Positions 14,107 to 27,500 of a stretch of 64,000 nucleotides of DNA are shown here, piece after piece. The notes beneath the pieces are model-generated. The model had not been told where the DNA came from. It was given only the letters and a program-made list of their open reading frames with translations, and made no database searches. The DNA lies in NCBI GenBank assembly GCA_964035545.1, contig OZ037766.1:30427274-30491273 (forward strand). Direction: 5' to 3'. The position numbers were made by a program, and so were the translations under genes. Numbering within the stretch: the stretch's first letter is position 1; every line of letters begins with the position of its first letter. Source of the DNA: Bugula neritina. Its lineage: Eukaryota; Bryozoa; Gymnolaemata; Cheilostomatida; Bugulidae.

Positions 14107-16503
14107 GGTGACTAGTCAATATTCCGAAGGCCCATTAGTCCGAAGGTCCATTAGTCCGAAGGTCCATTAGTCCGAAAATTAGTACACATGATAGTAAATA
14201 GCATCCTCACTGAGAATATCATTGATTTCATTCACAATCTAGTTTAAGTTCTTGCTCTGTTAAAGCTGTATGTGGGTGGCATGCGTGTTGCCTACTTGTG
14301 ATTGTTTAGCCTGAGATTACACTATGACCAGAAAACAGCTGCATCATCTATCAACATTCCATTGCGGCTGCTTTATAAACAAAGTACACAGCAAGCTATT
14401 CACTAGCCTGTCAGCTAACAGGCTTGTAATTAATAATGTAATAAAGAGCACATTTGCAGTGTATAAATCACTTATATTTTATAGAAAGTCTATAAAACCT
14501 ATTGAAAATTTCAAAAAAGTTGCTTTGAGGGACAGAAAGATCTACAACATGGTTTTTAAATTTTGATTCTATAGCACAATTAGGTGAGGTTTTATTTGGC
14601 TGGACTGAATTCTTATATACTAATAGTGTGGTCCCAGCAAGGTAGTTACAGCTAGAAGGTTGCCCTTATCTACATATCTTGTGGATATGTTTGGTTTGGT
14701 ATATTATGGTGTGCAGCTTTGGTTATTTGATTTTAGAGTAGTGTCCAAGATGTTTATAATTTTTAGTCTTCAATGCATTTTTACAGATATCCCTAATTAA
14801 AGATATTTTTAATTGAAATAGATATATGTATAATTTAATTAATATAATAATGCAGTTTAGCAGCTTACAGATAATTGAAGAGATTAAATGTGATACAAAA
14901 TAATTAACTACCAAGCCAGATATTTGCTATTACATTCAATAGCAAAATTCTAAAACAAACCATTATTTTTTTGACGCTAACTTCAAATGCAACCTTTTTT
15001 TATATATATAATGTGTGTGTGTGTGTGTGTGATCTTCTCCACACACATACCTGCACTAGTATAGGCTACTCATAACTAAATGTAAATAGGTAAAATCTTC
15101 CTCCAAGTTTCGATTTAGGACTTAAGTTACTAGGGACTACCATGCCGGTGTTGTTTCTAGCAAACCATTGTAATTTTGCATATAGGATACACTGATGTTT
15201 GCTAAATATAATTTAAAAAATTCATTATAAATCCTTTTATCATTTATAAAATTTATTATTTATTTAATGTTGGAATGTGCTTCAATAGAATAGGTTAATT
15301 GTAACTTTTTGTATTAGTTTGTTTATTATCTGTTTGTTTTTGGCTATTTTTATATAATTTACTGGCATTTAATTAGTATTACTTATTTTACAGTTAGTGT
15401 AAAAATGACAGGGGACTGTAATTCTATTCTAGCTACAGTCAGTCAGCTTATATAGGCCCTTAATGTTGACTATAAACTGAAAAACTAAAGTAGAAACATG
15501 AAACCGGTAAAATTAAAGCCAAGTAAACATTTTGTGTCTACTGTACTGTATTTTTGTAAAAAATTACGGGCACCTCATAACTTATAAAAAAAGTTGCATT
15601 TGAAGTTAGCGTCAAAACAATAATGGTTTGTTTTAGAATTTTGCTATTGAATGTAATATATAGTAAATCTCTGGCTTGGTAGTTAATTATTGGGTATCAC
15701 TTTTAATCTCTTTAATTATCTGTAAGCTGCTAAACTGCATTATTATATTAATTAAATTATACATATATCCATTTCAATTGAAAATATCTCTTTGTAATTA
15801 AAAATATCTTTAATTAGGGATATCTGTAAAAATGCATTGAAGACTAAAAATTATAAACATCTTGGACACTACTCTAAAATCAAATAACCAAAGCTGCACA
15901 CCATAATATACCAAACCAAACATATCCACAAGATATGTAGATAAGGGCAACCTTCTAGCTGTAACTACCTTGCTGGGACCACACTATTAGTATATAGGAA
16001 TTCAGTCCAGCCAAATAAAACCTCACCTAATTGTGCTATAGAATCAAAATTTAAAAACCATGTTGTAGATCTTTCTGTCCCTCAAAGCAACTTTTTTGAA
16101 ATTTTCAATAGGTTTTATAGACTTTCTATAAAATATAAGTGATTTATACACTGCAAATGTGCTCTTTATTACATTATTAATTACAAGCCTGTTAGCTGAC
16201 AGGCTAGTGAATAGCTTGCTGTGTACTTTGTTTATAAAGCAGCCGCAATGGAATGTTGATAGATGATGCAGCTGTTTTCTGGTCATAGTGTAATCTCAGG
16301 CTAAACAATCACAAGTAGGCAACACGCATGCCACCCACATACAGCTTTAACAGAGCAAGAACTTAAACTAGATTGTGAATGAAATCAATGATATTCTCAG
16401 TGAGGATGCTATTTACTATCATGTGTACTAATTTTCGGACTAATGGACCTTCGGACTAATGGACCTTCGGACTAATGGGCCTTCGGAATATTGCTCCGTC
16501 CCC
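14107..16503. mobile_element. fold-back DNA transposon with ~0.9 kb inverted arms
   Basis: The left arm, about 14107-15000, and the right arm, about 15585-16503, are near-identical inverted copies around a ~580 bp spacer. The outer ends have tandem copies of a 16-bp unit (CCGAAGGTCCATTAGT) in both arms. The outermost bases pair only in part (GGTGACTAGTCAAT against GGGGACGGAGCAAT). A 9-bp direct repeat TACTCAGAT flanks the element at 14098-14106 and 16504-16512, read here as the target-site duplication. Long inverted arms and a 9-bp duplication fit non-autonomous Mutator-like or other fold-back elements. No transposase is seen; an 80-codon open frame appears once in each arm only because the arms are copies. 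The spacer holds a (TG)n run. Confidence 0.85.
15012..15031 (+). repeat. (TG)n microsatellite
   Basis: A pure TG run that directly follows an AT run, at the inner edge of the left arm of the fold-back element. Confidence 0.95.
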
Positions 16504-16512
16504 TACTCAGAT

Positions 16513-18222
16513 ACTCTCTTATATACCAGCATAGTATTTATACTCACACAGGCCACACCTACACTATACAAGTATTACTGTAGCCAAATTACTTAAGTTA
16601 TAGTTGTGCTCTCTCTCTCTCTTTCTCCTAAATACACTTGAGTGCTGACAAAAATATGCTTTAGCGCTAGCAAAACAGCGCTTTAACTTAATCTCGTTAA
16701 GTGAAACGCAGAGGCAATTAAGATTGCAACATAAACAGAATGCTTTTTTTGCAGGAAGCTCACTTGGGCATTTGGACTACACTTCCCTATATTAACTTCA
16801 TGGCAGGACTTCTATAGCAGGACTTCATTAGAATGTTGTTGTTATATATAGCCATGTGATGTTGTAGCACCTGCTTGCAAGGGGGGGGGGGTTGACACAT
16901 CTTTATCTATTTGGCATGTTGCCAAGTATTAAATGGGTCACAGGAGCTGCTATGGAAACATGTTTGACATTTGTGACCTTTTTTGTGTTTGTGGAGACAT
17001 CAAGAATGCAGTGTATATACTACTTTCTGCAAAAACAAATGCACTAATAATTATTAGTTTTATAACCCCATGAACTCTGGAACTGACTGAAATGTCATTA
17101 ACATGAGCACAGAGTTTATTACAAAACAATATGGTTTGAGCCTTAAACAGTCTGTAGATAAAAGCAAATATATATAAATACTTTAATAACAGATAAATGT
17201 GGAGTAATCGAAATTTCTAAATATATAATGATGTCACAATGTCTGTAAATTATAATTTCTCTCATATTTTAGTTTTTGACATTATGTAGAACATGCTTAG
17301 GGAGCATGCATTTTGTAGCATGCTCCCTCAGCATGTCTCATTGACCTGCTGCAGCTTGAGTAGCAATGTTGTAGATCTTGTTGAATGCAATGTTAGGGAT
17401 GAATGAGTGCAGTGGTTTGGAGTTCTTGAGTTAGGGATTCAAAGTTCCAACCTAAACTCCCAACTCCAAATTTGAGAACCCTAAGTTACAGCACTCAGTC
17501 ACTCTCAACTCTGGGCGTACAGCAATTTTCTTAAGTTAACAGGAAACACATAAAAGTAGTTAGGGTACTGTGCATATTTATAATTTTGACCAATGGGCTG
17601 CTTTTTTGACAAGGGCCCCTGCCTATCTTAATTCAACCCTGGGAGTTAGAGTGGAATAAATAGTGCAGAAGTATATATGACTGGAAACTTCTCCTGATCC
17701 ATCTACTAGACTACAACTACTCCCTGCCATGGTTTAAACCTCCATTATTCTCTGTAATTACCAATTTCTTTTTAATATTGCATATTTTGACTAAGTATAA
17801 AGCTGAAACTTATTTAGGATACAATATTATGCTAACCTCACTTTCGTGCTGCAAGCAATTTTATAATTGTATATGAGCTTTTGAAAACCTAGTTTTTCAT
17901 CATAATGTAACAGAATATTCATGCATAAAATAAATTACCTATAAAGAACTAACAGCAAAAACTATTGAACATACTTGATAAAATAGTAGACTTTCTTGAA
18001 AAATATGTAGTAAAAAGTAAATCCAAAAACTATAAGCAGAATTATATGCAAAAACAAAAAGTCGTATAATAAAAATTTAGACAGTATATATTAGGAATTA
18101 TTTTATTAAAGCAGTATTAGTGTACACATAGAAAGCATTGTAAATGGTGAAACATAATATAAGCTTACACTAGGGCTTAGTGAATCCACAACTATGATTG
18201 TTTAAACTGTATCAAGTTAGTT
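16513..18222. other. intergenic between the fold-back element and copy 4
   Basis: AT-rich sequence of 1.7 kb with an 11-base G run at 16881-16891 and a near-perfect hairpin at 17291-17336 (listed separately). No coding region or RNA gene is recognised. Confidence 0.6.
17291..17336. repeat. 19-bp-arm palindrome
   Basis: Arms at 17291-17309 and 17318-17336 pair with one mismatch around an 8-base loop. The arms contain GGGAGCATGC and its complement. The stem is too short for a canonical animal microRNA precursor, and no T-run follows it. Confidence 0.8.
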
Positions 18223-21200
18223 TTAGGACACAAACGTGACTTTACTCTTTGTTAGATAAGGTAATAAAGTATTTATTCTTGCCTCAGTTTGCAGAGATGG
18301 TAGGCCACCTATAACAAATAATAAGATTAGGAGTTGAAGTGTTTAATTGTATAAATATTATATAACCTTTCAATTTAATGTGCTATAGTACATAATTATT
18401 ACCCACAATGCACCTGGATACAGGAAATGACAAATTTATACTAAACTGAGTGCATGTGCATAGAATACCAGCATGCTGTATACTGGCAAATAATTTTGAT
18501 TCAATATCTTTTGGTTTTTAGTTAAATACATTAAATTTTTCAACATGGACATTGTGAACAGGGATTATATAGCTCAAATACTAGCTAGAAATATTACCCC
18601 CTGAGCTATCTAGTAAATAGTTTAATGATCTAGAAAATAAAAATGCAATGCAGTGATTTTCAGTGAAGAAACCTGTTTAAAAATATAAAGTACATAAAAT
18701 GTAAAAGCTTTGAATGTCAATATTTCTGTTGAAGAAAAACTAGCTCTAGCCAAAACAAGAATAATTAGGTCAATATAAAGTGCCTGGGGTTTTATAAAAT
18801 TACAATATTGCCAAACAAGCTGCATCCAATTTAGTTAAGTTTTCAGTGATAACAGTTTCACTTGATTCAACATTCCACAATTACCGTGAGAAAAGCAAAT
18901 TTCAGTCAACATATTCAATTCGATCAATTAGATGCAAATTCTAAGCACAGCAGTTTAATTATGCAACATATTATGTATTTTAAGAGCTTGTTTTTGTTTT
19001 CTACATATTTTATCTGTCTACATATTTTATCTATTATTTAAATATGTTATTGTGAGTTGAATAGTTTGCAATCAATTAAACAAAAAAAATATGAAGACAA
19101 ACATGTTTTTTTCTCATTTTCAAATTTCCAATTCACAGAGAAGAATCTTCAACCTGTATGTAGAAATAAGATCCGCTTTCCTTTAAAGACTTCAGGTTTA
19201 TTTTGCATCAAATCCTTCAACCCAAAAGCAGCTTTAGCAGTGTATGTGTTATCTAGTATTACTCCAGTTTGTGAGGCTGACTTGGCCATAAATTCTACAA
19301 GATTCAAACTTTGAGTGACAAATAAAAAGAAATCAAATATGCATTTATTAGTTTTTTGGGGTAAAGTTATAAGGCTTAGTAATCAGTGCTAAACGAAAAT
19401 ATGTGAAATTTTGCTATGCTTATTCGAGTAAAAAATTAGAAGGTTACCAAGTTGAAATGGTAAGTTCATTCCATATTCTGGAATAACGTAGTTATAATAA
19501 AGAGAAATAATTTCTTCAACAGCGACATCATGTAGGCCAACTTCATTTAGATGATCTCGCAAAATGTTTCTGTAAAAATTCTCTTTTCCATCACCCACTG
19601 CAATGCCATGAAGTCTACAAATTGAAACACTCGGGTATAATACAATATATTAAATGTGAAAATTTACAGCAGTGTTGAAAGAAGAAGACAACTTCCATAT
19701 AAGTGGTTGCAACAGTTACTAGAAGTTTTATTGTATGTTCAAAAAACTGGGCACAAATTTACCACAAAAATAAAATTCGAAATGACTAAATTATGCTGTA
19801 AGTTTCTTTTGAGCTGTAAATATCAAGAATAAAAGTCTAATGGTTATATGAAATTAAAAGGAAACAAATTTAGACTAGTTTTGTTCAACGACTAAATTTG
19901 TTCAACGAACTTTCCTGCCAATTAACTAAACTGATCAGTAAAGCAGCAAACTACCATGAACGTATCAACTAATAAAAATTTTATACTATTTGTAACATCT
20001 CACCATTATAAACTATATGAAAGAAAACAATTTACTAACAAAAGTTTTACATATGTATTTTTAGATGCATGTATATTTTAGTCAAACCTGCAAATTATTA
20101 ATTAATATAAGTTGAAGTTGGAAATATAAAATTAGCACACAACTGTTTTATAGCAACAAAAAGAACTTCATTATTTACGAGCATAATTAAGGTCCTAGGA
20201 CAAAAATACAGACTACTACAATAAGGAGGGGGAGGAGTGGTTCTAAAAATAGCAGAGGGAGACAATGAACTAAAACTAAGGGGGTTATAGTTTGATGGAT
20301 AGAGATCGGTGTCTATCAAAAAGTATTCAAGAAAGCTATTATAGCAGCTTGTCTAGAAGGTGCAAGATTATGTAATTGTGCCCAGTAGTTGTCAGCGTTT
20401 CTATGCCTGCCTATTCACAGCAACTATAAAATAAAGCCCACTCAGTCCTCACTGAAATTGACCAAAGATATGCAAATGAACCATTCAAGATTTTGGTAAA
20501 TCTTCATGAAAATTCCATAGTTTTAAGGAGCTGCAGGATTTTAGCTCTCCTTTTAAATGCTAGTTATCTTTTTTACTAACAAAGGCAGCTAATGGAAACT
20601 GAAATTATTCAGCCGTTTTTCTGGTCTGTAAATTATGAAATGTGAATAGCTGTATAGGAACAAGTGTCATTTATTTGAAAATTTGTTTGAAAGAGTAATT
20701 AGTGCATGCTAATCTTAACCTACCTGTAGGGCATTCCACACAGGTAGTTGGCTATAGCTAGACCACTGACTGTTCTGCCACTACCATATGCACACACAAT
20801 GTCATCAAATTCTACTGCCTGAAAAAATTCATTTACTCTGTATAGGTTCATTAGAGGGGTAACAGTTTAGATGTATAAGAAAAAATAATTTTTTATTTTA
20901 AAACATATTGGCAAAACTTTTTTTAAACATTTTTTCTCATAATTTTTGAGACAATCTTTTAGTATCTCTGTTAAAATCCGACTTTGAAAAATGACACCAG
21001 GCAAAAATTAAATGCAACAACAGAATAGTCACTAATTTAAACAAAATGTTTTGCAACTAGCAGCAATCACCGTCAGCATTTGATCTGTCAGCAACTCAGA
21101 GCACACACAAATTCAGTTGACAGAAGAGGGTCGAATTGAAATAAAAAAAGTGTACTCACTAAATGGTAATCGGCCAATTATATCAAACCCGCCCGAGCTT

Positions 21201-22996
21201 TCTGCACTTCTCGCTCAGCAGCTACATGCATGAAAACCCACACAAAACAGCCAATTTTTGAGCTGGATGGGTTCCCACATCTTGCCCATGCTACAACTGT
21301 AGCTGACTGAGTGATTGAATAACTGACTAATTAACTCACTAACTAACTGACTACCCAACTGACTGACTGACTACCCAAATGACTGACTGACCAGTAGGTT
21401 GATCAAATTACTAACTGATTCACCCACTTGCTGTCTAATATCCTCAAAACATTGAATGTAGCCCCACATTCCCATGTCCTGACATCCATTCAAATAAATA
21501 AGATGAGATGTCTCTCCTGTCTCTTTTCTATGCAATCAATAAAATAAAAAATAATTAATACAAATCATAATGGCTACTGGAAACAGGAAAATAATTATGT
21601 ACTGCAATTTAAAAACGCTAAGATGTTGTATCGTTCCTTGTAATCAGCTACAACGTGAAATATTTTTTAATTCAATAAATGCAAAATAGCATTTTCATTT
21701 TATTTTGATAAAAAAAAGTATTTGAAATATTAGTACAGTAGGTAAAGAAGAAAACACAGACTTTTAGTAGTTACATATATTACTTGACCTTAGCCTATAT
21801 AACGTTAGTTTATCAATTTAGAACAAGATTTGTGACTCACTCTATCTGGTCAGCAAGCTCTTGCATTTTAACCTCAATAAACTCTACATAACTAGCATCT
21901 GGTGGGGAAATGTACAAATGAGCTCCCAACAGTCTATCAAGGAAGAAATTACCATCAAATTTTAGTTCTGAAGCTTTCTATAAAATAATTATTAGTATTA
22001 CCTCCTCATAATTGTAGAAATGAACAAAGCAATCACTTAAGCAACTTTTGTAAAAAAATTTCTAAAGTTAGTGAAAACTGCATTGATCATTTCTATAGAG
22101 AAACCAAAGACCATTGTGTATGAACGTGTATGAACAATAAAAACCTTTCTGTATGTATGTGAAATTACAATAACAACACTGTATGTATATTTGAAGTGAA
22201 AATCACAACTAGTTATTAGTCCCAAAACACTAACCTTAGCTGGGGCTTTAAGGAACAGGTGACTCTGTAGCCCAAGTTCTGCACAGCTAGCTGCTACAGC
22301 TCTACAGTGGTTACTGTGTAACGCCCCAGCAGTAATTACATGTTTATGTCCTTTGGCTATAGCATCACCTAAAATAAACTCCAGTTGTCTTGCCTGAAAT
22401 GTTGTGATAATAAAACATCTTAGAAGAAAGAATACAGTTCAACACTAAACGCTATCACTAGGAGTATGAAATGACACTAGTTGGTGCAATGTGAAAAACA
22501 TGTCTAAAAATAAACAAACCTTGTTACCACTGAGTATACTTCCTGTATAATCGTCACGTTTTAGTAGCACTTTGAAATCTTCAGGAGCATCTGGAAGTTT
22601 CCATTCTGTTATTGGAGTGACACCAGGGGCAGCTAGCTGTAATAATTTATTATGTATGTTGTTATTATATTATAGTGTTGCTACGTATGCAAATATTCAT
22701 ATTGTCAGATATTTTGGTGTGATATTCCTTGTATCCATGCACACACTACAAGTAATACATTTGGTAAAACTTTTAGGGAAACAATAGTTTTTACTTTAAT
22801 AATTTACTTTAAATGGTCAGCTGCTATGAAACTATTTTGCTCATGTAAATTATTTAGAAAAGGAATATATGCCGCATTACAGAGTTTTTATAAGACAGCC
22901 TTCCATATACTAACTAACCTGCACTCGATACTTGGGAATGAGTTTGAGTGACTGGGCCCACTCTGGAGGTTGATATTCTTGCAACCTATGAGTCAT
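18223..22996 (-). CDS. D-cysteine desulfhydrase/ACC-deaminase-like protein, copy 4
   Basis: Nine exons: 22996-22919, 22636-22520, 22393-22235, 21977-21841, 21527-21428, 20818-20724, 19614-19448, 19294-19154 and 18308-18223. They total 1080 nt, 359 aa. Exon 1 encodes the same MTHRLQEYQPPEWAQ start as copy 3, and the pair are sister copies. The lysine motif is SGNK followed by ARQLEF; HSNHCRA is kept. The phosphate loop is GSGRT (209-213), with Arg in place of the second Gly, the same substitution as in copy 3. The tyrosine motif reads YTAKAAFG. The donor after exon 5 sits directly on CAA (GTGGGT), a small difference from the CAG of the sister copies. The frame is open throughout. It is probably cytosolic; its substrate is not known. 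Confidence 0.9.
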
Positions 22997-24528
22997 CTTC
23001 TATATTCAAGTCACTCACTCTTCTTTATCGTAATCTGCAAATTTTCTGGAGTTAGTGAAATAACAATCAGGTGCAGTAGTAGAAAAATTTCATTAGCTCA
23101 AGTTCTTGACCTTTGTTAAGATTTTCCGAGACGCCACTTTTGTCTTTTGTGATAGTTTCCGGTTTGCTTCAGTAATTCGACAAATCCATCATTATTATTA
23201 TGGTTATCATAATGATTACGAGTATCAGTATGTGCTAAGAAAATAATTTCTTAGCACAAAAATATTTTTAACAGATATTCATAATTGTTATGAGTATTCA
23301 TATTATATGTCCTTTTCAAAATTGTCAAGTTTAATCGCTATAATCCTAGTTAAATTTTAGGCTTTTGCTTTCAAGTTTCAAGTTTAAATTTGCTGACACT
23401 TTTACTTTTAGTTTTACTTTTGCCTTTGGTTTTACTTTTACTTTTAGTTTTGCTTTTAGCTTTAACTTTAAGTAATCTGTTAGCTACCTGATGGTTATTT
23501 TGAAAACTTTCGTTTCAACTCTTGAAAAACAGCATGAATAATATTGTTCTAATTATAATAAACACCGTGATTATCATTATGACTTATTACTTATTAGTTA
23601 TTGTTAGACTTAGAGTATCATTATCAATCTATTAGTGTTATTGTCATTATGATTATCACTTATCGGTATCACTATCATTATTGCGAATAATAATAACAAT
23701 ATCATTAAAATAACATTAAATGTTACCTCCAGTTACCTCCAGATTACGATCATGCTAGACCACTAGGAGTAGGTAGCAGAAGCGGCATGCCTCATATGTT
23801 TATGGTTGGTCAGAAAGTAAAATGCATACAATAGTCCATAAATTGGTTGCAGTGTGTGTTGCAATATTGTTTATTAGTACAGGTAAGTTAACCTGTCAAT
23901 GTTTAGATTATTCTGTGTGTAAATTAGTCTTGCAAGTTTTGGAACAACTCTGTACGAGTATCACTATAACTATTAGTATTAGTGCTAATGTTACTCAAAT
24001 ATCATAATAATTTATTAATTTAACACTAGCAGATTGGGAGACACACATTCTCAGATTAAGTATCGTAGTGACACTAACAAGTAAGAGCAGCCATAGGCTA
24101 ATCTCACTTAGAGTATGAGTATCTGTAGGTTTTCGTTTACATTTATTTTGACTTTCAGCATCGCCATTATTCTTATGATTACGACTGTGATGCAATCAAA
24201 CTGGTTCTAATTGTTGCAATATTTTGTGAAGTATCAGTGTTACTATGGAAGTTATAGAGCTCACTAATGACTCTAATTTTATTTTGATTGCGTGATCATG
24301 ATATATTATCATCATAATTATGATCACAAAGATGTTAGCTTTAGATTACTTATTGTTTTTATTTTTCAGAGTGTGGGCATTTAGTTACTACTTAAAACTC
24401 AAATTTTGAATGAAATTGTTATCATACGACTGAAAGCTTGGCAAAGACAAATGAAGAGTGAGAGTTGAAGTCGCTCTTTAAAATAGTTTACTCTTGGCTT
24501 GTTTCTACTTTAAATATTTCTTGCAATA
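22997..24528. other. intergenic, head-to-head between copy 4 and ATG4
   Basis: A 1.5 kb divergent promoter region. It is AT-rich, with low-complexity stretches at 23390-23470 (TTTTACTTTTAG-like words) and 23560-23720 (ATTATCATTAT-like words). I see no clear TATA box or initiator for either gene, and no coding exon that I can support. Confidence 0.5.
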
Positions 24529-27500
24529 ATGGCTGAACTAGGATTTGTGATGGGTAAGTTAGCTTACCAATTTTAATTTTAAACTATTCTTTGAACACAT
24601 TGGCAATGCTCTAATTATATTAGTTTTCGATTTTTAAGTCTTTAGTTTCATTGCTAGTTTCCTTTGTTAGAAGCTTTCAAGAATAGAGTAATAATTATGT
24701 CTGTTGAATTTAATTGATTGAAATGTAGGTGTTTGTTGGGTTTAGTACACAGGGTAATGTAATTATGAGGTTTGAGTCAACCTGTGACATAATGTAATTA
24801 GGTCAAATTCTTGGAGCAACCAGAATTTAGGGCTTTATACAAAGAGGGGGTAGCTCTTTCAATAACCTGCCTTATGCTCCAGGATTATATAGTCATTAGA
24901 GTTCACGTTTAATAAGGTTTTCTTATTAGCACATCTTTAACAACCAGCAAAACACATTTTATTGATTCACCATTTTTATTCTTTCAGGCAATGAAATAAA
25001 AATTTTAGTGCTTTGTCTACAACAGAGACTTTATAATATGTGCATTTGTAAAGTTTAAAGAAAATATTGTAATAATATCACAGTGTTTTTATTTTATGTT
25101 TTGATATTATAAATGAAGGCTCTGGATATGTCACATGTATTTTATTCAATTAGCATTGCTACGTTCTACATTTCTGCTATGTTATCTGATAACTCTGTTT
25201 AAAGGGGGGTTGAGCTACACCTATGAGAATGGTGTTACGAGTACCGATCCATTTCCACCATCAAACGATCCTGTCATTATTCTAGGAAAGAGATACAGTT
25301 CATTTTTTGGTAAGCTATGCGAAAAATAGATTTACTGATATCTGTGTCTAATACGTTTCGAAGTAACTTGTCTCCAGGGTTGGTGTTAGTGTACAGCTTC
25401 TATATGCTTTGAATTTCATGGTCTAAATAGTAACCAATTACTGACTGAGTAAATATAATAACTTCATTGTTGGTATTGAAGTTGTTTGTCAACTTTCTAA
25501 ATATATTTTTTGGCAGATCATAAAAAGTTGAAAAAGGTTGTTCAAACACTTCCATGGTTCACCTATAGGAAAGGATTCAACCCCATAGGTGGTACAGGTA
25601 GGTTACTAGGTGGTACAGGTATGTTACTAGGTGGTGCAGGTATGTTACTAGGTGGTGCAGGTATGTTACTAGGTGGTGCAGGTATGTTACTAGGTGGTGC
25701 AGGTATGTTACTAGGTGGTACAGGTATGTTACAGGTGGTACAGGTAGGTTACTAGGTGGTACAGGTAGGTTACTAGGTGGTGCAGGTATGTTACTAGGTG
25801 GTACAGGTATGTTACAGGTGGTACAGGTAGGTTACTAGGTGGTACAGGTAGGTTACTAGGTGGTGCAGGTATGTTACTAGGTGGTACAGGTAGATTACTA
25901 GGTGGTACAGGTAGATTAATAGGTGGTACAGGTAGGTTACTAGGTGGTACAGGTAGATTACTAGGTGGTACAGGTAGGTTACTAGGTGGTACAGGTAGGT
26001 TCTGAATATCTACGTATTCTTCATATTTATATCTGCTGTTATCTATATTTATAGTATATTTTCTGTATATCATTATAATATATTGTCTATTTTATTGTTA
26101 ACGGATTTTATTTATCTTTTTCTGTAACTATTACTGTCTATAAACACTACAGCTATTATTCCAATCTATTTCTTATGATATAATGTTTATGTATTACTGT
26201 CTATAGTATCTATATACCATATTCTATATCTATGTTATAGTCTATAATATCTATATATCTTACTCTATATCTATGTTATAGTCTATAGTATCTATATACC
26301 ATATTCTATATCTATGTTATAGTCTATAATATCTATATGTATTACTCTATATCTATGATCTACAGGCCCGACGTCAGACCAAGGCTGGGGCTGCATGTTA
26401 CGCTGTGGCCAGATGATGCTCTGCCAATCTCTAGTCAACCTTCACCTTCCTCCAAGTAAGTAAACAAGGTCAAGGTCAGTTTATATACTCGCAAGCAGCA
26501 TGTTAAAGTCAAACTAGACCATATATTACACTAGATTGTTACTATACGATATTGTTACTATACTCTATTGTTACTATACTATATTGTTACTATACTAGAT
26601 TGTTACTATGCTATATTATGGTCACTATACTATATTGTTACTATACTAGATTGTTACTATACTCTATTGTTACTATACTCTATTGTTACTATACTATATT
26701 GTTACTATACTATATTGTTACTATACTGTATTGTTACTATACTATATTGTTACTATACTATATCATTGTTACTATACTGTATTGTTACTATACTATATTG
26801 TTACTATATGATATTGTTACTATATTATATTATGATGCAGATTGGACCTGGTCTATTGATAGTCTAGGAGGGAATCCTGCATACAGAAAAGTTCTGGATA
26901 TGTTTTTAGATAAGAAATCCTCATGTTATTCCATTCACCAGATAGGTGAGTTAATTCTGTAATATTTGAGTTACTTCTTTTGAGTTTTGAGTAGTTTCTT
27001 TGCTTTTGTATTTATTCCAAGTGTTTAATTTGTCTTGTCAAAGTTTTACAGCGGCTGTTTCGTATTTTGGGTAATAATTTGGTTTTCTGAGTTTTTCCAA
27101 ATTACTTTGGTGTGCCATTTTTTATTTACTAAAAATATATACAAATTTCTGAGATGACATTTAAAATTTTGCATTTTCATATCAGCTGAAGCATTTTTAT
27201 GCAAGTTGGTTTCAACTTTCTTGGTCCATAGTTTTCATTAATTACTATTCAAGACAGTTTTTTCAAGTGTACAAAATTTAAGTTTCACATTTCACAAAGT
27301 AGCTGAAATTTTCTTCTGTTTTTAAACTTGTATAACTCTGTTTTGTTAGTGCTTTTTTAGAAATATGTTTTTATTTTCCTTTATTTCAGCGTCAATGGGG
27401 GTGGCAGAGGGCAAGAATGTGGGTCAGTGGTTTGGTCCCAACACGGTGGCGCAAGTCTTGAAGTAAGTTAGGAATAAAGAATTTTTTAGAGAACTTATTG

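Noticed and set aside
14324-16286. Identical 80-residue open frames at 14324-14566 (+) and 16044-16286 (-)
   Set aside because: They are mirror copies in the two arms of the fold-back element. The sequence shows no known domain, and one event explains the duplication.
25729-26073. 114-residue minus-strand frame rich in LPVPPSN repeats
   Set aside because: It is the reverse reading of the 21-bp ATG4 minisatellite. A period divisible by three keeps any frame open.
26552-26962. 136-residue frame of TILYCYYT repeats
   Set aside because: It is the 16-bp intron repeat read through. Only its last part, the real ATG4 exon 5, is coding, in another frame.
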